From Microbacterium sp. Root180 (GTDB lineage Bacteria > Actinomycetota > Actinomycetes > Actinomycetales > Microbacteriaceae), in NCBI RefSeq assembly GCF_001428485.1, contig NZ_LMHS01000002.1:480094-544093 (forward strand): a stretch of 64,000 bases of DNA. The letters run 5' to 3'. Shown here one piece after another: positions 58,140-64,000 of the stretch. Each line of letters opens with the position of its first letter. Position 1 is the first letter of the stretch. Below the pieces are notes generated by a model. That model had not been told where the DNA came from, did not search any database, and was given only the letters and a program-made list of their open reading frames with translations. Position numbers and translations under genes: made by a program.

Positions 58140-58170
58140 GCGACCACGCTACCGTCGTGGCCCGCCGGTG

Positions 58171-59436
58171 TCAGCCCTGATCGGGCTTCGGTGCGGGCGG
58201 GTTCGACGGCAGGGTTCCTCCGCCGCGGGCGGCACCGAGCAGTGTCGCGCGTGTGACGGCGCCGCGACCGAACCGCGCGGCCGCACCGTCGAGGGCGTCC
58301 TCGATCCGGCGCCACTCCTGGTCGTCGTCCCACAGCGCGAGCGGCGCGGAGCCGGAGAGCCGCAGCTTCTCGGCCCGCACGCCGATCAGGCGCACCGGGA
58401 GGCGACGCTCGACGGAATCGAACAGCTCGTGTGCGGCATCCCCGATGCGCTGACCCACGGCCGTCGGCTCCGGAAGGGTCTGCGAGCGGGAGATCGTGGT
58501 GAAGTCGGCGAAGCGCACCTTGATCGCGATGGTCGACGCCTCCCACCCTCCGGCACGCAGTCGCGCTCCCACCCGGTCGGCGAGTCGCCGCAGCTCGGCC
58601 CGCAGGATGGCAGGGTCGGCGATGTCGTCGTGGAACGTCTCCTCGTGGCCGATGCTCTTCTCGACCCGTGTCGTGTCCACCTCGCGATGATCGATGCCCC
58701 GCGCGAGGTGCCAGACGCGCTCGCCCATCGCCGGGCCGAGTGCTCGGTCGAGGACCTCGCGAGGGGTGTCGAGCACGTCGGCGATGGTGTGGATGCCTCG
58801 ACCCTGCAGGGACTCCGCCGCCTTGGGACCGACCCCCCACAGTGCCCGCACCGACTGCGGCCGGAGGAATGCCTCCGTGTCCGACGCGGCGACGATCAGC
58901 AGCCCATCGGGCTTGCTGACGGTGGACGCCATCTTGGCGACGTGCTTGGTCGCGGCGACGCCGACGCTGCAGACGAGGCCCGTCTCCTCCCGCACGCGGA
59001 CGCGAAGGGCGCGGGCGATGGCGCCCGGACTCCCCCACAGACGGCGCACGCCGCGCACGTCGAGAAAGGCCTCGTCGATCGACAGCGGCTCGACGAGCGG
59101 TGTGACATCTCGGAAGATGCCCATCACCTGCGCGGAGAGCTCGAGGTAGCGGTCGAAGTGCGGGAGCACCACGATCGCGGTCGGACACAGGCGCAGCGCC
59201 TGGCCGACCGGCATCGCGGAGCGCACGCCGAACCGGCGTGCCTCGTAGGATGCGCTGGACACCACCGACCGGCTGTCGGGCGCGCCGACGATGATCGGCT
59301 TGCCTCGCAGGGACGGGTCATCGAGCTGTTCGACCGACGCGTAGAACGCGTCCATGTCGACGTGGAGGATGCCGGTGCCGCTGTCGTCCGCGTCATCGGG
59401 CGAGACCATCCGCCCCGTCCCGTCACCGCGTCCCAT
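58171..59436 (-). CDS. dinB: DNA polymerase IV (Y-family, DinB)
   Basis: 421 residues. Catalytic acids are in ILHVDMDAFYASVEQL near 25 and EPLSIDEAFLDVRG near 120. The finger YEARRFGVRSAMP and the helix-hairpin-helix LWGVGPKAAESLQGRGIHTIADVL near 200 are present. The little-finger region continues normally. No beta-clamp binding tail is obvious at the end, which is Pro/Ala-rich. The ATG at 59436 has GAGGAG about 9 nt upstream; an in-frame ATG at 59511 lies inside gatB. It is downstream of gatB on the same strand. Confidence 0.93.
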   Translation of the reverse strand: MGRGDGTGRMVSPDDADDSGTGILHVDMDAFYASVEQLDDPSLRGKPIIVGAPDSRSVVSSASYEARRFGVRSAMPVGQALRLCPTAIVVLPHFDRYLELSAQVMGIFRDVTPLVEPLSIDEAFLDVRGVRRLWGSPGAIARALRVRVREETGLVCSVGVAATKHVAKMASTVSKPDGLLIVAASDTEAFLRPQSVRALWGVGPKAAESLQGRGIHTIADVLDTPREVLDRALGPAMGERVWHLARGIDHREVDTTRVEKSIGHEETFHDDIADPAILRAELRRLADRVGARLRAGGWEASTIAIKVRFADFTTISRSQTLPEPTAVGQRIGDAAHELFDSVERRLPVRLIGVRAEKLRLSGSAPLALWDDDQEWRRIEDALDGAAARFGRGAVTRATLLGAARGGGTLPSNPPAPKPDQG

Positions 59437-59476
59437 GACTCGATTCTCCTCGGAACCTCCGACCTGACACAGCAGA

Positions 59477-60994
59477 TCAGGTGGCGGCGGCGCGCTCCAG
59501 CACGAGTTCACGCACGCGAGCGGCGTCGGCCTGCCCCTTCATCGCCTTCATGACGGCGCCGATCACCGCGCCGGCGGCCTGGACCTTCCCGTCGCGGATC
59601 TTCGCCAGCACGTCGGGCTGGGCGGCCAGTGCCTCGTCGATCGCGGCGATGAGCGCGCCGTCGTCCGAGACGACGGCCAAACCGCGAGCATCGACCACCT
59701 GCTGGGGCGTGCCTTCGCCGGCGACGACGCCCTCGAGCACCTGGCGTGCGAGCTTGTCGGTGAGCGTACCGGCGTCGACCAGACCTTGGAGAGCCGCGAC
59801 ATCGGCAGCGGTGGCGAGGTCGGATGCCTCGCGACCCTCGGCGTTCGCGATGCGCGTGAGCTCGCCGGTCCACCACTTGCGCGCGGCTGCCGGCGCGGCG
59901 CCCGCGGCGACCGTGGCCTCGACCTCGGCGAGGAGGCCTCCGTTGACGACGTCCTGGAACTCCAGGTCGGTGAAGCCCCAGTCGGTCTTCAGCCGACGGC
60001 GGCGCGCCGCCGGCGGCTCAGGCAGCGCCGCACGCAGCTCTTCGATCAGCTCCGCCGCCGGGGCGACGGGAAGCAGGTCCGGCTCGGGGAAATAGCGGTA
60101 GTCGTCGGCGTCGGACTTCGGGCGACCCGGCGACGTGGTTCCGGTGTCCTCGTGCCAGTGACGGGTCTCCTGCGTGATCGTTCCCCCGGCGGCGAGAATC
60201 GCCGCCTGGCGCTGGATCTCGTACCGCACGGCGCGCTCCACGGAGCGCATCGAGTTCACGTTCTTCGTCTCGGTGCGCGTGCCGAGCTTCTCCTGCCCGC
60301 GTGGGCGCAGGGAGACGTTCGCGTCGCAGCGCAGATTGCCGCGTTCCATGCGCGCCTCCGAGATCCCGAGCGAGAGCACGATGTCGCGGATCGTCTGGAC
60401 GTATGCCTTGGCGATCTCGGGCGCGCGGTGCTCGGCGCCGAAGATCGGCTTCGTGACGATCTCCACGAGCGGCACGCCGGCGCGGTTGTAGTCGACGAGC
60501 GAGTACTCCGCGCCCTGGATGCGCCCGGTCGAGCCACCGACATGGGTCAGCTTGCCGGCATCCTCTTCCATATGCGCACGTTCGATCGGGACGGTGACCA
60601 CCGAGCCGTCGGCGAGCTCGACGTCGACCTGTCCCTCGAAGGCGATCGGCTCGTCGTACTGCGAGATCTGGTAGTTCTTGCCGAGGTCGGGGTAGAAGTA
60701 GTTCTTCCGCGCGAATCGGCTGGAGGGCGCGATCGAGCAGCCGAGCGCGAGTCCGAGGCTGATCGAGTACCGGATGGCCTCGGCATTGACGGTCGGGAGC
60801 GAGCCCGGCAGGCCCATGTCGACGGGGGCGACGAGGGTGTTGGGCTCGGCGCCGTGGTTGTCGGAGTGCGCGGGGTTGGCAGCGCCCGAGAACATCTTGG
60901 TCCGCGTGTTGAGCTCGACGTGCACCTCGAATCCGAGCACCGGCTCGAACAGTTCGAGGGCCTGGTCGAAGTCCATCAGGGTGTCCTTGGCCAT
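59477..60994 (-). CDS. gatB: Asp-tRNA(Asn)/Glu-tRNA(Gln) amidotransferase subunit B
   Basis: 505 residues. The GatB catalytic core starts [18 protein letters not shown] near 20, and includes [17 protein letters not shown] near 100, [14 protein letters not shown] near 215 and the helical YqeY-like tail at ~360-500. Activates the misacylated tRNA for amidation. The start ATG overlaps the gatA stop (TGATG), with GGAGGAGG before it. Confidence 0.96.
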   Translation of the reverse strand: MAKDTLMDFDQALELFEPVLGFEVHVELNTRTKMFSGAANPAHSDNHGAEPNTLVAPVDMGLPGSLPTVNAEAIRYSISLGLALGCSIAPSSRFARKNYFYPDLGKNYQISQYDEPIAFEGQVDVELADGSVVTVPIERAHMEEDAGKLTHVGGSTGRIQGAEYSLVDYNRAGVPLVEIVTKPIFGAEHRAPEIAKAYVQTIRDIVLSLGISEARMERGNLRCDANVSLRPRGQEKLGTRTETKNVNSMRSVERAVRYEIQRQAAILAAGGTITQETRHWHEDTGTTSPGRPKSDADDYRYFPEPDLLPVAPAAELIEELRAALPEPPAARRRRLKTDWGFTDLEFQDVVNGGLLAEVEATVAAGAAPAAARKWWTGELTRIANAEGREASDLATAADVAALQGLVDAGTLTDKLARQVLEGVVAGEGTPQQVVDARGLAVVSDDGALIAAIDEALAAQPDVLAKIRDGKVQAAGAVIGAVMKAMKGQADAARVRELVLERAAAT

Positions 60995-62505
60995 CAGCGT
61001 CCTCCTCCGAGGATCGGGGCGCGATCGAGCAGCGGCGCACCCCACGAGTCGAGCAGCACGGCCTCGAGGGCAGCGCCGACACGGTAGAGACGCGCGTCTT
61101 CCCGCGCGGGGGCGAGGAACTGGATGCCGACCGGCAGCCCGTCCTCCGCCGCGAGACCCGACGGGATCGAGATCCCGGGGACGCCCGCGAGGTTGGCCGG
61201 GATCGTGGTCACGTCGTTGAGGTACATCTGCATCGGGTCATCGATCTTCTCACCCAGGCGGAAAGCGGTCGTCGGCGCCGACGGCGTCGCGATGACGTCG
61301 ACGCGTGCGAACGCCTCGTCGAAGTCGCGCTGGATGAGCGTGCGCACCTTCTGCGCAGATCCGTAGTACGCGTCGTAGTACCCCGCGGAGAGGGCGTAGG
61401 TGCCGAGGATGATGCGGCGCTTCACCTCGTCCCCGAAGCCTCGGTCACGGGTCGCGGCCATGACATCTTCGACCGTGCCGCCCGGCACGTCGACGCGCAG
61501 GCCGAAGCGGACCGAGTCGAACTTCGCGAGGTTGCTGGAGGCCTCAGCCGGGAGGATCAAGTAGTACGCGGCGACTCCGTACTCGAAGTGGGGCGCGCTG
61601 ATCTCGACGATCTCGGCACCCTGTGCCTCCATCGCGGCAAGGGCGCCGCGGAAGGATGCCGACACTCCGGGCTGGAATCCCTGGTCGGGAAGCTCCTTGA
61701 TCACGCCCACCTTGAGTCCCCGGAGGACATCGCCGTGCGCACCCTCACGTGCGGCGTCGGCGAACGACGGCCAGGCGTCCGTCAGCGACGTCGCGTCGTG
61801 CGGGTCGTGCCCGCCGATGACGTCGTGGAGCAGGCCGGCGTCGAGCACGGTGCGCGTGACGGGCCCGACCTGGTCGAGGCTCGACGCCAGCGCGATCGCG
61901 CCGTAGCGGCTGACCCCGCCGTAGGTGGGCTTGAGGCCCACGGTGCCGGTGACGTGCGCGGGCTGGCGGATCGAGCCGCCCGTGTCGGAGCCGAGTGCGA
62001 GCGGCGCTTCGAACGCGGCCACCGCTGCGGCGGAGCCTCCGCCGGACCCGCCGGGAATGCGGTCGAGATCCCACGGGTTGCGCGTCGGCCCGTACGCCGA
62101 GTGCTCTGTCGACGAGCCCATCGCGAACTCGTCCATGTTGGTCTTGCCCAGCGGCACGAGCCCCGCCGCGCGAGATCGGGCGACGACGGTGGCGTCGTAG
62201 GGCGACATGTAGCCCTCGAGGATCTTCGAACCGCTCGTCGACGGCATGTCGGTGGTGACGAGCACGTCCTTGATCGCGAGCGGAACGCCGGCGACGGGAC
62301 CCAGACGCTCCCCCGCCGCGCGGCGGCGGTCGATATCGGCCGCCACCTCGAGGGCGGTGTCGCTGACGTGGAGGAAGGCGTGGATGTCGCCGTCCACCGC
62401 CGCGATGCGGTCGAGATGCGCCTGTGTGGCCTCGACACTGGAGACCTCGCGCGCGGCGAGCTTGTCGGCGAGCGCAGCGGCGCTCAGCTTCGTCAGATCG
62501 GTCAC
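60994..62505 (-). CDS. gatA: Asp-tRNA(Asn)/Glu-tRNA(Gln) amidotransferase subunit A
   Basis: 503 residues, amidase-signature family. The Lys of the triad is in [10 protein letters not shown] near 77. The Ser-rich loop is [13 protein letters not shown] near 150, and the nucleophile Ser region [11 protein letters not shown] near 175. It releases ammonia from glutamine and channels it to GatB. Middle gene of gatC-gatA-gatB. Confidence 0.97.
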   Translation of the reverse strand: MTDLTKLSAAALADKLAAREVSSVEATQAHLDRIAAVDGDIHAFLHVSDTALEVAADIDRRRAAGERLGPVAGVPLAIKDVLVTTDMPSTSGSKILEGYMSPYDATVVARSRAAGLVPLGKTNMDEFAMGSSTEHSAYGPTRNPWDLDRIPGGSGGGSAAAVAAFEAPLALGSDTGGSIRQPAHVTGTVGLKPTYGGVSRYGAIALASSLDQVGPVTRTVLDAGLLHDVIGGHDPHDATSLTDAWPSFADAAREGAHGDVLRGLKVGVIKELPDQGFQPGVSASFRGALAAMEAQGAEIVEISAPHFEYGVAAYYLILPAEASSNLAKFDSVRFGLRVDVPGGTVEDVMAATRDRGFGDEVKRRIILGTYALSAGYYDAYYGSAQKVRTLIQRDFDEAFARVDVIATPSAPTTAFRLGEKIDDPMQMYLNDVTTIPANLAGVPGISIPSGLAAEDGLPVGIQFLAPAREDARLYRVGAALEAVLLDSWGAPLLDRAPILGGGR

Positions 62506-62513
62506 GAGGGTCC

Positions 62514-62813
62514 TTACTGCTCTTCGCCGAGGATCGCCGTCACGCGGAATCGGCCGTCCGCGGCATCCGGAGCGTTCTGCAGCACCTGCGCGGGTGTCAG
62601 CTGACCGCTCACGACATCGGGACGGAACACGTTCTGCATCGCGACGGGGTGGCTCGTCGCCACGACGTCCGGGGTGGCGACCTCGGACACCTTCGCGATG
62701 TTGTCGACGATGACGTCGAGTTGACCCGTGAGGCGGTCGACCTCCTCGTCGCTCAGCTGGATCCGGGCGAGCACACCGAGATGGCGCACGAGATCGGGGG
62801 TGATTTCAGACAC
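62514..62813 (-). CDS. gatC: Asp-tRNA(Asn)/Glu-tRNA(Gln) amidotransferase subunit C
   Basis: 99 residues, the small subunit that holds GatA and GatB together. Family pattern: [20 protein letters not shown] near 10, then [14 protein letters not shown] near 32. The Val/Met-Pro motif and the conserved end DAADGRFRV are as usual. First gene of the operon, 8 nt from gatA. Confidence 0.95.
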   Translation of the reverse strand: MSEITPDLVRHLGVLARIQLSDEEVDRLTGQLDVIVDNIAKVSEVATPDVVATSHPVAMQNVFRPDVVSGQLTPAQVLQNAPDAADGRFRVTAILGEEQ

Positions 62814-62906
62814 CCCGACAGTCTATTCGGATCGACGGGGCCCTCCCGCGGGCGGAGGGTCTCCGTCGGTGCTCCCGCGCCGCGACCCCGGCGTAGGCTG
62901 GGCGCC

Positions 62907-64000
62907 GTGACGACCTATGACCCGCCGCGCCCGTGGATCGCCAGCTACGCCGAGGGCGTTCCCGAGGATCTCGAACCGGTGACCGGCTCGCTCATCGACA
63001 TCGTCGAGGCGTCGGCCCGGGACTACCCGGATGCCCCTGCCCTGCAGTTCTTCGGACGCACGACGTCGTACCGTTCGCTGCAGGAGCAGATCGATCGCGC
63101 CGCGGCCGGACTGCGAGCGCGGGGCGTGCGCCCCGGAGATCCGGTGGCCATCGTGCTGCCGAACTGCCCGCAGCACATCGTCGCGTTCTACGCGATCCTG
63201 CGCCTGGGTGCCGTCGTGGTCGAGCACAATCCGCTCTACACGCCGCGCGAGCTGCGCAAGCAGTTCGAGGATCACGGCGCGAAGCACGCGATCGTGTGGT
63301 CGAAGGTCGTCGCGACCGTTCAGGAGTTCCCGGCGGATCTCTCGGTCACCTCGCTCATCTCGGTGGACATCACCGCGGCGATGCCCTGGACGACCCGGAT
63401 CGCGCTGCGCCTTCCGATCGCGAAGGCGCGAGAGGCCCGCACGGCGCTGACAGAGCGCGTCACCGGCGCCATCGCGTGGAGCGACATCGTGGGGACGGAG
63501 CCCCTGCCGGCCTCTCATCCGAAGCCCGCCACGGACGATCTCGCACTGATCCAGTACACGAGCGGTACCACCGGCACACCCAAGGGCGCTTCGCTGACGC
63601 ACCGCAACCTGCTCTCGAATGCCGCTCAGGCGAAGGCGTGGGTGCCGTCGATCGTGCGCGGTGACGGCTGCGTGGTGTACGCGGTGCTGCCGATGTTCCA
63701 CGCCTACGGGCTGACGCTCTGCCTGACCTTCGCGATGTCGATGGGAGCGCGGCTGGTGCTGTTCCCCCGGTTCGATCCCGACATGGTCCTCGAGGTGACC
63801 AGGAAGCACCCTGCGACCTTCCTCCCGCTGGTGCCCCCCATCGCGGATCGTCTGCTCAAGGCCGCGAAGGAGAAGGGCGTGTCGCTCGCCGGCACCCAGG
63901 TCGCGATCTCTGGCGCGATGGCGCTCCCGCACGAGCTCGTCGTGCCGTTCGAAGAGGCGTCCGGCGGCTACCTGGTCGAGGGGTACGGCCTCAGCGAGTG
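62907..64000 (+). CDS. AMP-binding long-chain acyl-CoA synthetase, N-terminal 364 residues (3' end outside window)
   Basis: The adenylate-forming domain starts VTTYDPPRPWIASYAEG, a common start in actinobacterial FadD-like enzymes. The P-loop-like motif is YTSGTTGTPKGAS near residue 215. The A4/A5 region MFHAYGLTLCL and VEGYGLSE near the window end are visible. It activates a carboxylic acid, likely a fatty acid, with ATP and CoA; the substrate cannot be read. Divergent from gatC with 93 bp between. Confidence 0.9.
   Translation, partial: MTTYDPPRPWIASYAEGVPEDLEPVTGSLIDIVEASARDYPDAPALQFFGRTTSYRSLQEQIDRAAAGLRARGVRPGDPVAIVLPNCPQHIVAFYAILRLGAVVVEHNPLYTPRELRKQFEDHGAKHAIVWSKVVATVQEFPADLSVTSLISVDITAAMPWTTRIALRLPIAKAREARTALTERVTGAIAWSDIVGTEPLPASHPKPATDDLALIQYTSGTTGTPKGASLTHRNLLSNAAQAKAWVPSIVRGDGCVVYAVLPMFHAYGLTLCLTFAMSMGARLVLFPRFDPDMVLEVTRKHPATFLPLVPPIADRLLKAAKEKGVSLAGTQVAISGAMALPHELVVPFEEASGGYLVEGYGLSE

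Overview
The window is 64 kb of very GC-rich (roughly 70% by eye) chromosomal DNA from an actinobacterium. The order pgk-gap, whiA-rapZ-uvrC-uvrA, rpsA-coaE-uvrB, the 2Fe-2S type ferrochelatase, and the ClpS-DUF2017 pair all point to Actinomycetota. Protein style, codon use and small conserved genes fit Microbacteriaceae, most probably Microbacterium; that placement is inference. Almost everything is core chromosome. I see no insertion sequence, prophage, CRISPR array, rRNA operon or biosynthetic cluster.

Region by region: 1-2.6 kb holds pgk (3' end outside the window), gap and a Mn/Fe superoxide dismutase. 2.7-10.4 kb holds a PhzF-like enzyme and the whiA-rapZ-uvrC-uvrA block. 10.4-13.7 kb holds a secreted 5'-nucleotidase and a MarR regulator divergent from a small Cys-rich protein. 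13.7-17.2 kb holds uvrB, a Gly-tailed protein and coaE. 17.2-21.2 kb holds a structured leader, an OmpR-type regulator, and a facing operon of a sensor kinase and a degenerate GGDEF membrane protein. 21.3-23.5 kb holds a zinc-finger/T5orf172 protein and rpsA. 23.7-31 kb is metabolic and envelope genes: a Zn dehydrogenase, DUF1653, an SDR-like protein, an APC permease, an alpha/beta hydrolase, a gamma carbonic anhydrase and an SGNH acyltransferase. 31.2-35.3 kb holds dps and an overlapping operon of multicopper oxidase, histidine kinase and LuxR-type regulator. 35.4-43 kb holds an amidohydrolase with a PaiB-like protein, a Nei-type glycosylase, rpiB, ferrochelatase and aminopeptidase N. 43-50 kb holds MscS coupled to a truncated hemoglobin, an FAD dehydrogenase, two hotdog thioesterases and ettA. 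50.4-54.4 kb holds a lipoprotein, an Ssb paralogue, a small gene with a LexA-like box, a MocR/YczE pair around a palindrome, and a small conserved protein. 54.5-57.2 kb holds tRNA-Arg, orn, tRNA-His, a two-gene micro-operon, and a metallopeptidase-clpS-DUF2017 operon. 57.2-64 kb holds a P-loop kinase, a GerW-like protein, dinB, gatBAC and the 5' part of an acyl-CoA ligase.

DNA repair is unusually well represented (uvrA, uvrB, uvrC, dinB, a Nei-like glycosylase, an Ssb paralogue), but only one good LexA-like site was seen, and not in front of any of these. Many adjacent genes share GTGA, ATGA or TGATG overlaps, which implies translational coupling. Several starts have a TANNNT -10 box about 6 nt upstream and no Shine-Dalgarno, which fits leaderless transcripts. 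The observations I think most worth a second look are the mutually exclusive hairpins ahead of the OmpR regulator, the LexA-boxed small gene beside a tail-less Ssb, the palindromes in three divergent or small-gene promoters, the micro-operon after tRNA-His, and a reading-frame-independent abundance of the hexamer GGATGC.
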